A DNA stretch of 64,000 bases. Source: Scleromatobacter humisilvae (GTDB lineage Bacteria; Pseudomonadota; Gammaproteobacteria; Burkholderiales; Burkholderiaceae_C). The translations under genes were made by a program, and so were the position numbers. Each line of letters begins with the position of its first letter. The stretch's first letter is position 1. The stretch lies in assembly GCF_023231945.1 (NCBI RefSeq), contig NZ_JAJLJH010000016.1:1-64000 (forward strand). The letters are read 5' to 3'. Below are positions 26,556 to 35,425 of the stretch, piece by piece. The notes below the pieces were generated by a model that had not been told where the DNA came from, did no database searches, and was given only the letters and a program-made list of their open reading frames with translations.

Positions 26556-27818
26556 ATGGTGACAACCCACGACACCCGACGAACCGCGCCGCCGCGGCTG
26601 GCCGTGATCGGCGGCGGCCCGGTGGGCCTGTCGCTGGCCCTGCTCGCGCGGCAACGCCTGCCGGGCTGGTCGGTCAGCGTGTTCGACACGCGCGACGCCG
26701 CCAAGGACATCACCGGCGATCCGCGCACCCTCGCCCTGTCGCTCGGCAGCGTGCAGATGCTGGAGCGCCTGCGCGCCTGGCCCGGCGCCAAGTCCGCGCC
26801 GATCCGCCAGGTGCACGTGTCGCAGGCGCCGCCGACGCTGGCAACGCCGTTCGGCGAGGCGGTCGTCCACATCCGCGCCGACGAACTGGACGTGCCCATG
26901 CTCGGCGCGGTGCTGAGCTACGGCACGCTGCTCGCGCCGCTGCAGCAGGCCTTCCTCGATGCGTGCACGACCAGGGACGGCGCGCTCGGCACGACGGAGG
27001 CCGGCCTGCACGCGCGCTTCGGCACGGCCGTCGCCGACGTCAAGACCGACGGCGACGGCGTCGTCGTCACGCCCGAGGGCAGCGTCGGCGAGCGCTTCGA
27101 CCTGGCCGTGATCGCCGAGGGCGGCGTGTTCGCGGAGCAGTCGCGCAAGGCCGTCACGCACGACTACCGGCAGACCGCCTGGGTCGGCACCGTCACGCTC
27201 GAAGGCGCGACGCCCGGCCTCGCGATGGAGCGCTTCACGCGCGACGGCCCGCTCGCGCTGCTGCCGCTGCCCGCGTTGCCGGGCGCCGATCCGAAGACCT
27301 CGCGCGCCGCGCTCGTGTGGTGCGTGGACTCGGCCGACGACCCGGTCGCGCCGCTGACCGACGCGCAGCGCCTGGCCGTGCTCGCCACGCGGCTGCCCGA
27401 CGCCGTCGGCACGCCGGTGGCGATCTCGCCGCTGAAGTCGTTCGCGCTGGGGCTCAACGCCGAGGCCAGCCTGGTCGACGGCCGCGTCGTGCGCATCGGC
27501 AACGCGGCGCAGACGCTGCATCCGGTCGCCGGGCAGGGCCTGAATCTCGGGCTGCGCGATGCGTTCCTGCTGGTCGATCGATTGGCCGATTGCGCGCAGT
27601 CCACCGATGCCGGCGTCGCGCATGCGCTGCGCGGGCTCGCGTTCGCGCGCGCGCCCGACCGCTGGAGCGTGATCGGCGCGACCGACTTCCTTGCGCGCAG
27701 CTTCACGTGGCACGCGCCCGGACTCGCGGCCGCGCGCGGGCTGGGCCTCGCGACGCTGCAGGCGATGCCGTTCGCCAAGCGCGTGTTCGCGCGCCAGATG
27801 ATGTTCGGCTGGCGCTGA
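26556..27818 (+). CDS. UbiH/COQ6-family FAD-dependent monooxygenase
   Basis: Flavoprotein hydroxylase of 420 residues, probably acting on a ubiquinone precursor ring. The FAD motifs are visible: [15 protein letters not shown] at the N terminus and [20 protein letters not shown] at the second site; the intermediate DG motif is weak. It could be UbiH, UbiF or UbiI; the sequence alone does not decide. The start chosen is ATG 26556, which leaves a normal short N terminus. It diverges from the aldo/keto reductase and runs in the same direction as the sugar kinase 30 bases later, but common function is not evident. Confidence 0.85.
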   Translation: MVTTHDTRRTAPPRLAVIGGGPVGLSLALLARQRLPGWSVSVFDTRDAAKDITGDPRTLALSLGSVQMLERLRAWPGAKSAPIRQVHVSQAPPTLATPFGEAVVHIRADELDVPMLGAVLSYGTLLAPLQQAFLDACTTRDGALGTTEAGLHARFGTAVADVKTDGDGVVVTPEGSVGERFDLAVIAEGGVFAEQSRKAVTHDYRQTAWVGTVTLEGATPGLAMERFTRDGPLALLPLPALPGADPKTSRAALVWCVDSADDPVAPLTDAQRLAVLATRLPDAVGTPVAISPLKSFALGLNAEASLVDGRVVRIGNAAQTLHPVAGQGLNLGLRDAFLLVDRLADCAQSTDAGVAHALRGLAFARAPDRWSVIGATDFLARSFTWHAPGLAAARGLGLATLQAMPFAKRVFARQMMFGWR

Positions 27819-27848
27819 ATCCTCCAGTTAGCTCAAAGAGAGACAAGC

Positions 27849-28781
27849 ATGTTCGTGGTCGCGGGCGAAGCCCTGATGGATGTGTTCACGGGCGCGACGA
27901 CGCCCTCCGGCATCGCGCTCGACGCCCGCATCGGCGGCTCGCCGCTGAACGTGGCCTTCGGTCTCGCGCGCATGGGGCAGAAGGTCGCCTTCCTCGGCGG
28001 CGTCTCGAACGGCGAGCTGGGCAACCGGCTGGTGGATGCGCTGCGCGCCGAGGGCGTGTCGCTGGACGCCGTGCATCGCAGCGCCGCGCCGACGACGATC
28101 AGCCTGATCGGCGTCGACGCCAAGGGCGTGCCCGAGTACGCGTTCTACGGCACCGGCGCCGCCGACCGCACGCTGCCGCTCGAGGCGCTGGAACGCATGC
28201 CCGCCGACGCGCGCGTGCTGCACGTCGGCTCGTACACGATGGTCGTCGGCGACACCGCCGCCACGCAGCGCGCGTTGATCGACCGCGTGCGCGGCAGGAC
28301 GGTGGTCAGCTACGACCCCAACCTGCGCCTGAACGTCGAGCCGAGCCTGCAGGTCTGGCGCGACACGCTCGAATGGATGCTGCCGCGCACCGACGTCCTC
28401 AAGCTCAGCGACGAAGACCTGGGCCTGCTGTATCCGGGCATCGACGCCGCCGCCTTCGCCGCCGACTGCCTCGGCAAGGGCGCCGGCCTCGTCGCGCTCA
28501 CCCGCGGCGCCCACGGCGCGTTCGCCTGGCACGCGAGCGGCGTGTGCGAGGTGCCGCCGGTCAAGGTCGACGTGATCGACACCGTCGGCGCCGGCGACAC
28601 CTTCCAGGCCGCGCTGCTGACGCGCCTCGACGAGCTCGGCGCGCTGTCGCCCGCCGGCGTGCGCGGCATGGGCGCCGAGACGCTGCTCGACGCGATGCGC
28701 TTCGCGGCCCAGGCGGCGGCGATCACCTGCTCGCGCAAGGGGGCGGACCTGCCGCGGCGGGCGGAGTTGGGGATTCGCTGA
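27849..28781 (+). CDS. PfkB-family carbohydrate kinase (fructokinase-like)
   Basis: ATP-dependent sugar kinase of 310 residues. PfkB signatures are present: the N-terminal GEALMDVF and GGSPLNVAFGLARMG (sugar binding) and the C-terminal DTVGAGDTFQAALLTRL, which contains the catalytic aspartate. The beginning VVAGEALMD and the GGSPLN stretch resemble fructokinases. The substrate is inferred. It begins 30 bases after the monooxygenase gene and is followed within 41 bases by the coiled-coil gene, so the three could be one transcript. No transport gene is next to it. Confidence 0.88.
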   Translation: MFVVAGEALMDVFTGATTPSGIALDARIGGSPLNVAFGLARMGQKVAFLGGVSNGELGNRLVDALRAEGVSLDAVHRSAAPTTISLIGVDAKGVPEYAFYGTGAADRTLPLEALERMPADARVLHVGSYTMVVGDTAATQRALIDRVRGRTVVSYDPNLRLNVEPSLQVWRDTLEWMLPRTDVLKLSDEDLGLLYPGIDAAAFAADCLGKGAGLVALTRGAHGAFAWHASGVCEVPPVKVDVIDTVGAGDTFQAALLTRLDELGALSPAGVRGMGAETLLDAMRFAAQAAAITCSRKGADLPRRAELGIR

Positions 28782-28822
28782 GTCGCCTGCGCGCGCCAAG
28801 ATCGCCCGCAAAGGGGGCGCGC

Positions 28823-29539
28823 ATGGCCACGAAGCAGGAACTCGAGGAACAGAAGCTCCAGCTGGAGATCGAGGCGCTGAGGCGCCCGAACGCGCGCAAC
28901 CCCACGTTCTGGATCAGCGTCGTCACCGCGGCGGTCGCGGTGGCCGGCGTGCTGGCGCAGAGCTACATCTCGAAGTACGAGGTCGCCAAGGCGGACTACA
29001 CGGTCGCCAAGGCCCAGGCCGACGCCGCCTCGGCGATCGAGCAGCGCGATCGCGCCGGCAAGGAGCTCGCGAGCATCCAGAGCGACGAGGACACCGCGCG
29101 CCAGCAGGTGGCCGACCTCGACGCGCAGCGCGCGAACCTCGAGGCGCGCTTCGGCCAGCTGGTCAAGGCCGTCGACAGCACGCCGGGCGGCGCGACGACC
29201 GAAGTCAAGGTCGCGACCAAGGCGGCGGCCAACGCGTATTACCTGGTGGGCGTCTACAGCTTCGGCGCGCCGCCGCAGGTCATGGCGAGTTTCGTCGCCA
29301 AGCTGCAGGAAGCCGGCTACTCGGTGATCAAGGCGCAGGCGCTGGACAAGCGGGAGCCCTGGCTGTCGCCCAGGACGGCGGTGCTTTACTACGACGAGTC
29401 CGCCAAGCCGAAGGCGCAGTGGATCGCGCAGACGCTGCACGACGCGGGCGCCGGCGAGGTGGCCGTCGACAAGGGCAGCGGCACCGGCATCCCCGCCGGC
29501 CGCGCGGCGACGAGCTTTCGCGTGCACATCATCGGTTGA
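28823..29539 (+). CDS. Membrane-anchored coiled-coil protein of unknown function
   Basis: Protein of 238 residues; not recognised as a named family. Visible parts are: a charged N terminus (MATKQELEEQKLQLEIEAL), a transmembrane segment (about 29-48), a coiled coil (about 50-118, with repeated AK-x-AD and QQVADLDAQRANLEARF), and a globular end (about 130-238). The globular end (with ANAYYLVGVYSF, LQEAGYSV and TAVLYYDESAKP) has the rhythm of the LytR C-terminal fold, which can bind cell-wall material. Membrane orientation cannot be proven. The gene starts 41 bases after the kinase gene and ends just before the convergent AraC regulator. Confidence 0.6.
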   Translation: MATKQELEEQKLQLEIEALRRPNARNPTFWISVVTAAVAVAGVLAQSYISKYEVAKADYTVAKAQADAASAIEQRDRAGKELASIQSDEDTARQQVADLDAQRANLEARFGQLVKAVDSTPGGATTEVKVATKAAANAYYLVGVYSFGAPPQVMASFVAKLQEAGYSVIKAQALDKREPWLSPRTAVLYYDESAKPKAQWIAQTLHDAGAGEVAVDKGSGTGIPAGRAATSFRVHIIG

Positions 29540-29545
29540 GCGCGC

Positions 29546-30469
29546 TCAGGGCCGGTCGCGCCCCTCGTGCGCCGGCGCGTACGCGGCATGCACGCTTCGC
29601 TGCTCCTCCACCGGCGTGCGGCCGAACAGGCGCTTGAACTCGCGGCTGAACTGCGACGCGCTCTCGTAGCCGACGCGGCTCGACGCCCGGCTCGCGCTGA
29701 CGCCGTCCTGGATCATCAGCAGCCGCGCCTTGTGCAGCCGCGTCGCCTTCAGGTACTGGATCGGCGACGTCGCCGTCACCGTCTTGAAGTGCGCGTGGAA
29801 CGCCGCCGCGCTGAGGTTGACCTCCTGCGCCAGCGTGTCGATGTCGAGCCGCTGGTGGAAGTCGACGTGGATGCGGTGCAGCGCCTTGGCGATCTGGCCG
29901 AAGTGGCCGCGCTGAGCCAGCGCCGCGCGCAGCGCCGGGCCCTTGGGGCCGGTCAGCACGCGGTAGCAGACCTCGCGCATCAGGCTCGCGCCGAACAGCC
30001 GCGTCTCGAGCGGCGAGCGCAGCGCGCGCAGCAGGCGGATCACCGACTCGCCCAGCGGCGCATCGATGGGGGCCGACACGAGGCTTTCCGCGGCGACGGC
30101 CGACTCGCCGGAGGCGTCCAGCGCCAGCACCAGGTCGGCGACGATGCCCAGGTCCAGCTTGACCTTCATGACCAGCAGCGGCTCCTCGGGCGAGGCGAAG
30201 CTCTCGCCTTCGAACGGCATCGGCACCGAGGCGACCATGAACTGGTGGGCGCCGTAGTCCATCACCTGGTCGCCGAAATAGCCGCGCTTGCGGCCCTGGC
30301 AGACGATCAGCACGCAGGGCTCATAGAGCGCCGGCGTGCGCGGCAGCGAGCGGTTGGAACGGCCGAAGGCCACGCCTTCGAGCAGCGAGGGCGTCATGCC
30401 CTCCTCGGGCGCCAGCTGGGCCACCAGGGCCGTCATTTCCGCGCGCAGCGCGGCGTCGTCGTGCGCCAT
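29546..30469 (-). CDS. AraC-family transcriptional regulator
   Basis: Regulator of 307 residues. Residues about 25-190 form the N-terminal sensing domain typical of the AraC subgroup found beside short-chain dehydrogenase genes (SNRSLPRTPALYEPCVLIVCQ and GAHQFMVASVPMP). Residues about 210-300 carry two helix-turn-helix motifs (LDIDTLAQEVNLSAAAFHAHFK and VGYESASQFSREFKRLFG). It is transcribed away from the SDR gene at 30889, with about 420 bases between them; regulators of this group usually control the divergent dehydrogenase. The inducer is unknown. The N terminus starts at a well-placed ATG; no defect is visible. Confidence 0.88.
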   Translation of the reverse strand: MAHDDAALRAEMTALVAQLAPEEGMTPSLLEGVAFGRSNRSLPRTPALYEPCVLIVCQGRKRGYFGDQVMDYGAHQFMVASVPMPFEGESFASPEEPLLVMKVKLDLGIVADLVLALDASGESAVAAESLVSAPIDAPLGESVIRLLRALRSPLETRLFGASLMREVCYRVLTGPKGPALRAALAQRGHFGQIAKALHRIHVDFHQRLDIDTLAQEVNLSAAAFHAHFKTVTATSPIQYLKATRLHKARLLMIQDGVSASRASSRVGYESASQFSREFKRLFGRTPVEEQRSVHAAYAPAHEGRDRP

Positions 30470-30888
30470 GGCGCGTTCTCCGGGCTTGTCGTCGATGTCC
30501 GCACTCTAAAGGAACAGGCCAGGAATCGGAATCCGAATTGTCATATTCCGGAGCTTTTTATAGTTTTAGGCAAGAAGTCTGGAGTTTCTGGACTTCACGC
30601 CGGCGCCGCCATTTCCTAAACTGCGTTCACCCGGCCTCGAAAGAGATCGGCGCGTGCGGCCTCCCGGCCGCCCTGCGAAGCGGCCCGACGTGGCCCGCCG
30701 CGGAGAGACGACGCGCCCTTCCCGCCTGCGACGAGCCCGGGACGCATCACCGCACCGCAGGCGCCCGCACTCCGCGGGCCGTGACGTTCGCGAAGCGTCA
30801 CGCCGGCATCCCTTTGATCACCCGACGCCCTCGGCGCGCGCCCTCCGCGTGGCCGGCGGCATGCATGACTGTCCCATTCGAGGAGAAG
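30470..30888. promoter_or_regulatory. Divergent control region between the AraC regulator and the SDR gene
   Basis: 419 bases without a supported gene. An A/T-rich stretch near 30530-30570 contains TTGTCA (30538-30543) and TATAGT (30559-30564) in + orientation with a 15-base spacer, a possible promoter. A long inverted repeat at 30780-30802 (arms CGTGACG and CGTCACG around the palindrome TTCGCGAA) is a candidate operator. The remainder is GC-rich with no pattern I can name. An AGGAG ribosome binding site at 30881-30885 precedes the SDR start. Confidence 0.45.
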
Positions 30889-31470
30889 ATGATGAATCGA
30901 CAAACATGGTTCGTGACCGGCGCGGCTTCCCATCTCGGCGCCGACATCGTCCGCCAGGCACTGGCCGCCGGCCACCAGGTCGTGGCCGCCGACGACGATG
31001 CGCTCGCCGTCCTGCGCCGGGTCGGCCGCGTGGCGGACGAACGCCTGCTCGCGCTGGGGCTCGACCCCGTCGACACGCGCGACGTCGCCGCGACCGTCCA
31101 GGCCGCGGTCGCGCGCTTCGGCGGCATCGACGTGCTGGTGCACGGCGCCTCCGAGGCCAGCCCGCAGACCGAATTCGACAGCCCGCCGCCCTACGACTTC
31201 AGCGCCTCCGTGCGCGCGCTGTTCAACGTGACGCGCGGCGTGCTGGAGGCGATGCGCGAGCAGTGCGCCGGCCGCATCGTGCACCTGGTGCCGGCGCCGG
31301 GCCGGCAGCGCGGGCCCACGCTGTTCTCGATCGCCGGCTTCTGCGAGGCGGTGGCGGCGGACGTCGCGCCGTTCGGCATCGAGGTGACGGCCCTGCCGGC
31401 GCACGGCGCGACGGCGCTGCTGCGCTCGTCGTCGGGCTCGGATCGGGACGAGCTGCTGGCACAGGCGTGA
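30889..31470 (+). CDS. Short-chain dehydrogenase/reductase-like protein lacking catalytic residues
   Basis: Protein of 193 residues with the Rossmann start of SDRs (WFVTGAASHLGADIVRQAL), the D-x-x-D nucleotide region and a dimerisation-type helix. It lacks the usual Ser-Tyr-Lys catalytic set: where active enzymes have a serine after the IV-N-I-S-S strand and Y-x-x-x-K, this protein has LVPAPGRQRG and FSIAG (Tyr to Phe, Lys to Gly). It is also shorter than typical SDRs (about 250), ending soon after the PFGIEV strand. The frame is open, so no frameshift explains this. It is probably a pseudoenzyme or sensor that binds a nucleotide. AGGAG precedes the start; MMNRQ may begin at either ATG. Confidence 0.75.
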   Translation: MMNRQTWFVTGAASHLGADIVRQALAAGHQVVAADDDALAVLRRVGRVADERLLALGLDPVDTRDVAATVQAAVARFGGIDVLVHGASEASPQTEFDSPPPYDFSASVRALFNVTRGVLEAMREQCAGRIVHLVPAPGRQRGPTLFSIAGFCEAVAADVAPFGIEVTALPAHGATALLRSSSGSDRDELLAQA

Positions 31471-31489
31471 CCGCGCCGGCCCGGCCCGC

Positions 31490-32164
31490 TCAGCCGGGGA
31501 AGAACTTCCAGTGCCCTTCCGAGACGACCTCGACGCGGCCGTCGACGACCTTGAGCGCGGTCTCGTCGTCGATCGCGTAGGACGGGCAGCCGATGCGGGA
31601 CGCCCAGCGTTCCGCGTGGGCCATCGAGTTCTCGGGGAACGTCGGGTAGTCCAGGTGCGGGAAGATCGCGAAGTCGACGACGCCCAGCGCGCGGTCGTCG
31701 CCGGTGATGGACGGCTTCGCCTCGACGAAGTCCTCGCCGACCCGGGGCGTCATGACCATGCTGCCGGCGCTGAGGCCGGCCCAGACCTTGTCGGGCATGT
31801 CCGCCAGCAACTCCGCCAGGCCGGACTGCCGCATCCAGTGCGCCAGGTAGACGGCGTCGCCGCCGTTGACCAGCAGGACGTCCGCCTCGCGAACCCAGCG
31901 CGTCCAGCGCTCCCGGGCGATGCCGGGCAGCGCGGTCAGCTCCAGCAAGCCCACCGATTTCCAGCCGAGTTCGCACATCGGCGTGAGCGGCTGGTTGCCG
32001 CTGACGAAGCGCCAGGCGCCCACCGGACTGCCCATCGGGTGACCGTATCCGGCCGTGGGGATGCACAGGGCGTTGCAGTCGGCGATGGGCTTGCCGAGGA
32101 GGTCGAGCAACGCGGCGTGGATGCTCGGGTTCTTGATGCCGGCGGAGGTGAGGAGCAGTTTCAT
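31490..32164 (-). CDS. Peptidase E-like (S51) protein
   Basis: Protein of 224 residues of the class-I glutamine-amidotransferase-like S51 group. The nucleophile is S132 in WAGLSAGSM, and the usual surrounding patterns LLVNGGDAVYLAHWM and HLDYPTFP are visible. Peptidase E cleaves N-terminal Asp-X dipeptides in the cytoplasm. The start at 32164 (MKLLLTSAG) gives the standard N terminus. It is convergent with the SDR gene (19 bases) and divergent from the kinase gene (about 160 bases). No operon partner. Confidence 0.82.
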   Translation of the reverse strand: MKLLLTSAGIKNPSIHAALLDLLGKPIADCNALCIPTAGYGHPMGSPVGAWRFVSGNQPLTPMCELGWKSVGLLELTALPGIARERWTRWVREADVLLVNGGDAVYLAHWMRQSGLAELLADMPDKVWAGLSAGSMVMTPRVGEDFVEAKPSITGDDRALGVVDFAIFPHLDYPTFPENSMAHAERWASRIGCPSYAIDDETALKVVDGRVEVVSEGHWKFFPG

Positions 32165-32326
32165 GATGCCTTTCCGAAGCCTGGCAGCACGGGCCAGTCG
32201 TTGGCGACGAATGGCGGCGCCGGAAATCGACATCGGCGCGATCGCCGCGCATTTTGACGCTGCGTCCACCGCCGGGCGGGTTGGGCCGTTGAGCACGGAT
32301 CGCCGGCTGCGGCACACTACGCCACC

Positions 32327-34147
32327 ATGTCCGATCCCTCGAACACCCGATCCGGCGCCGCGGTTCCCGCGGAAAGCGGCAACGACGCGCTGCCGACCGG
32401 CACCCGTCTCGCGGAATTCGAGATCCGCGAGGTGCTGGGCGCCGGCGGCTTCGGGATCGTCTACCGGGCCTGGGACCACGCGCTGCAGCGGGACGTGGCC
32501 CTCAAGGAATACATGCCGGTCTCGCTGGCCGGCCGCGGCGCCGGCCAGCGCGTGACCCTGCGCACCAGCGCGCACGACGACAGCTTCGCCGTCGGACTGC
32601 AGTCCTTCGTCAACGAGGCCCGCCTGCTCGCGCGCTTCGACCATCCGGCGCTGGTCAAGGTCTTCCGCTTCTGGGAGGGCAACGGCACCGCCTACATGGC
32701 CATGCCGCTCTACAAGGGCCGCAACCTGCGCGAACTGCGCAAGGAGCGCGGCGCCGGCGGCTTCGACGACGCCTGGATGCGCGCGCTGATCGAGCCGCTG
32801 CTGGGCGCGCTCGAGACGATGCACGACGCCGCCGTCTACCACCGCGACATCGCGCCCGACAACATCCTGTGGTGCGACAACCAGCGCCCCGTGCTGCTCG
32901 ACTTCGGCGCCGCCCGCCTGGTGCTGGCCGACCGCACGCAGAACGTCACCGCCATCCTGAAGCCGCAGTTCGCGCCGATCGAGCAGTACGCCGAGACGCA
33001 GTCCATGCGCCAAGGGCCCTGGACGGATCTGTACGCGCTGGCCGGCACCTGCTACTTCCTGCTGACCGGCCGCGCCCCGCTGCCCGCCACCGGGCGGGTG
33101 ATGGGCGACGAGCTGGAGCCGCTGGCGCGCATCGCGCCGCGCGGCTGCTCGAAGGAGCTGCTGCGCGTGCTGGACTGGGCGATGGCGGTGCGGCCGCAGG
33201 ATCGTCCGCAATCGGTGACGCAGATGCGCGACGCCCTCGCCGGACGCAGCGCCGTGCCGGGCCCCGCCACGGCGCAGGCATCGGCGGCGACGGCGTCTCC
33301 GGCCCCGCCGGTCGATGCGGGCTACGAGAAGACGATCCAGGCGACGATGCGCGTCGCCCCGACCCAGCGCATCCCGGCACCGCCCGCGCCGGCCAGGCCC
33401 AGCCGCCACCCCGACGAGCTGGAAGCCCCGGAGCGCAGCGTGATGCTGCCGCCGAAATCGCAGTCGCCGCTGAAGGCCCTGGTGCTGCTGCTCGTGCTGG
33501 GCGCGGCGGCGGCCGGCGCCTGGACGACGCGGCAGCAGTGGATGCCGATGGTCGGCCTGAAGACGGCCGCGCTGGCGGCGGCCGAGGCCGCATCGGCGCC
33601 GGACATCGCGGCCAGCGATGCCGCGGGGTCGCCGGTCGCCGCGTCGGCCCCTGTCGCGGAAGCGGCATCGGCATCGGCGCCGCCCTCGCAAGCGCTGGCC
33701 ACGACGGAGGAGGCCGTCGCGAGCACGCCCGCGGTCGTCGAAGCCGCATCCGCTGCGCCCGAACCAGCTCGTGCCGCGGAGAAGGCGGAGGCGGCGGCGC
33801 GCGCGAAGTCGGCGCGCGAGGCCCGCGGCAAGGCCCTGGAGGCAAGGATCGCGGCGCTCAAGCTGCCGCCACCGGTGCTTCCCCCACCGCCACCCGGCGC
33901 CGCCGGGGCCACGGACACTTCAGCCGTGGCCAAGCCCGCGCCGGAGACGGTCGCCCCGGTGCCCTCGGCCGCGGCGCCCGCGGCCCGCGCGCCGAACTGG
34001 CGCGAGGTCTGCGCCGACCAGGAGCCGGCCAAGATCGCCGCGTGCGTCAAGAAGCTGTGCGACAACGACGCGCGCTTCGAGCACTATCCGATCTGCAAGC
34101 GGATGCGGCGGCAGGAACTGCAGCAGCAACGCACCGGGTCGGAATAG
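32327..34147 (+). CDS. Transmembrane serine/threonine protein kinase
   Basis: Bacterial Ser/Thr kinase of 606 residues. The kinase domain (about 31-305) has the glycine loop LGAGGFGIVYRA, K60, HRD at 172-174 (YHRDIAPDN) and DFG at 192-194. The P+1 region reads ILKPQFAPIEQY, a variant of the APE segment seen in this subfamily. A linker and one transmembrane segment (about 382-400) follow. The outer part is alanine/proline-rich and ends in a compact domain with four cysteines (about 558-600: REVCADQ...IAACVKKLCDN...YPICKR). The N-terminal kinase is cytoplasmic and the cysteine-rich tail periplasmic. Target proteins are unknown. Confidence 0.88.
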   Translation: MSDPSNTRSGAAVPAESGNDALPTGTRLAEFEIREVLGAGGFGIVYRAWDHALQRDVALKEYMPVSLAGRGAGQRVTLRTSAHDDSFAVGLQSFVNEARLLARFDHPALVKVFRFWEGNGTAYMAMPLYKGRNLRELRKERGAGGFDDAWMRALIEPLLGALETMHDAAVYHRDIAPDNILWCDNQRPVLLDFGAARLVLADRTQNVTAILKPQFAPIEQYAETQSMRQGPWTDLYALAGTCYFLLTGRAPLPATGRVMGDELEPLARIAPRGCSKELLRVLDWAMAVRPQDRPQSVTQMRDALAGRSAVPGPATAQASAATASPAPPVDAGYEKTIQATMRVAPTQRIPAPPAPARPSRHPDELEAPERSVMLPPKSQSPLKALVLLLVLGAAAAGAWTTRQQWMPMVGLKTAALAAAEAASAPDIAASDAAGSPVAASAPVAEAASASAPPSQALATTEEAVASTPAVVEAASAAPEPARAAEKAEAAARAKSAREARGKALEARIAALKLPPPVLPPPPPGAAGATDTSAVAKPAPETVAPVPSAAAPAARAPNWREVCADQEPAKIAACVKKLCDNDARFEHYPICKRMRRQELQQQRTGSE

Positions 34148-34177
34148 CCGGCTTCGCCGCGGGCGGCCTTGAAAGGC

Positions 34178-34426
34178 TCAGCCGCCCTTGCCGACCGACG
34201 CGCTGCCCATCGGTCCGTCGGCCTTGGCACCGCTCGCGGCGTTCGCTCGCTTCTTGTGGGTGACCTTCTTCGGAGTGGTCGACCCGTGCCTTGCAGCGGT
34301 TGCCGAGCTGGCGGATCCGTCCGGGCCGCCAACGCCCGAATCGCCGGGGCCACCTTCGGCGTGCGCGATTCCCATTGCGGCGATAACGGCGAACAGGGCA
34401 GTCGTCCTGCGAATGGCGTGGTGCAT
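34178..34426 (-). CDS. Small exported basic protein, function unknown
   Basis: Protein of 82 residues starting at ATG 34426 with a weak GAGGAT ribosome binding site. Residues 1-23 are a signal peptide ending at AHA. The mature part is glycine/serine/alanine-rich, with a central lysine cluster (TPKKVTHKKRA) and no cysteine or aromatic residues to speak of. It is probably disordered. No family is recognised. It is downstream of the nitrilase gene on the same strand, 110 bases after it. Codon composition is typical of the region, which supports it as a real gene. Confidence 0.55.
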   Translation of the reverse strand: MHHAIRRTTALFAVIAAMGIAHAEGGPGDSGVGGPDGSASSATAARHGSTTPKKVTHKKRANAASGAKADGPMGSASVGKGG

Positions 34427-34536
34427 GTCGATCCTCGAGTCGTTGACAGGCCGCGGCATGCGGCCCTGTCGTCCAAGCGGCAAGGCGGGTGCCCCGAGGA
34501 GCACGCGCCGATGGCCGCGCGAAGACTCGCGCCGAC

Positions 34537-35349
34537 CTACAACCGCCGATGCCGCAACGCGGGCAACTGCATCCGCACCTGCTCGATGCGCTCGTGCGAC
34601 AGGTCGGCGATCGCGAAGCCCTCGCCTTCCGCGCCGTCGAGCGCAAGCGACAGCACCTCGCCCCAAGGATCGATGACGACGCTGTGGCCGAAGGTGCGGC
34701 GGCCGTTCTCGTGCGTGCCGCCCTGCGCGGGCGCGACGACGTAGCACTGGTTCTCGACCGCGCGGGCGCGCAGCAGCAGCAGCCAGTGCGCGAGGCCGGT
34801 GGTGTAGGTGAACGCGGCCGGCACGAACAGCACGTCGCAGGGCGTGCGCATCAGCCCGCGGTACAGCTCGGGAAAGCGCAGGTCGTAGCAGACCGACAGG
34901 CCGGCGCGCCAGCCGTCGCGTTCGAAGGCCACCGGCGTGTCGCCCGGCTCCAGCACGCGGGCCTCGTCGTAGGCTTCCTTGCCGTTGTCGAACGCGAACA
35001 GGTGGATCTTGTCGTAGCGGGCCACCCGCGTGCCCTCGGGGCCGTAGACACAGCACGCGTTGCGCACGCGGTTGGGCGTGCTGGCCAGGATCGGCAGCGT
35101 GCCGCCGATGAGCGTGATGCCGTGCTCGCGCGCGGTGTCGGCCAGGAATCGCTGGATGGGGCCGTCGCCGTCGGCCTCGGCGATGGCCAGCTTGGCGTCG
35201 TCGCGCAGCCCCATCAGGCAGAAGTACTCGGGCAGCGCGATCCAGCGCGCGCCTGCCGCGGCGGCCTGGGCGACGAGGCGGCCGGCGGCGGCCAGGTTGC
35301 GATCGACGTCGGGCGTGGAGACGGTCTGGATGGCGGCGAACTTCGTCAT
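34537..35349 (-). CDS. Carbon-nitrogen hydrolase (Nit-type, nitrilase superfamily)
   Basis: Cytoplasmic hydrolase of 270 residues. The catalytic triad is visible: glutamate in ALPEYF, lysine in RYDKIHLF, and cysteine in LSVCYDLRFPELYRG. The sequence fits the Nit1/Nit2-type amidase branch; bacterial members near yhdP often act as deaminated-glutathione amidase, which is a likely but unproven activity. The start at 35349 gives MTKFAAIQ, the normal family beginning. It lies 76 bases after yhdP-like on the same strand and may be co-transcribed with it. The next gene downstream is a small exported basic protein. Confidence 0.9.
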   Translation of the reverse strand: MTKFAAIQTVSTPDVDRNLAAAGRLVAQAAAAGARWIALPEYFCLMGLRDDAKLAIAEADGDGPIQRFLADTAREHGITLIGGTLPILASTPNRVRNACCVYGPEGTRVARYDKIHLFAFDNGKEAYDEARVLEPGDTPVAFERDGWRAGLSVCYDLRFPELYRGLMRTPCDVLFVPAAFTYTTGLAHWLLLLRARAVENQCYVVAPAQGGTHENGRRTFGHSVVIDPWGEVLSLALDGAEGEGFAIADLSHERIEQVRMQLPALRHRRL

Positions 35350-35425
35350 GGAGCTTCCTTGCGTTGCCTCGAGTATCCGTCCGGCGGCGTATTCCGTCCG
35401 GCGCGCGGGGCGGGGTTTCAGCCGT

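Noticed and set aside
30538-30888. Longer SDR starting at 30538
   Set aside because: The extra N-terminal frame has no Rossmann features, and a good AGGAG ribosome binding site sits just before 30889.
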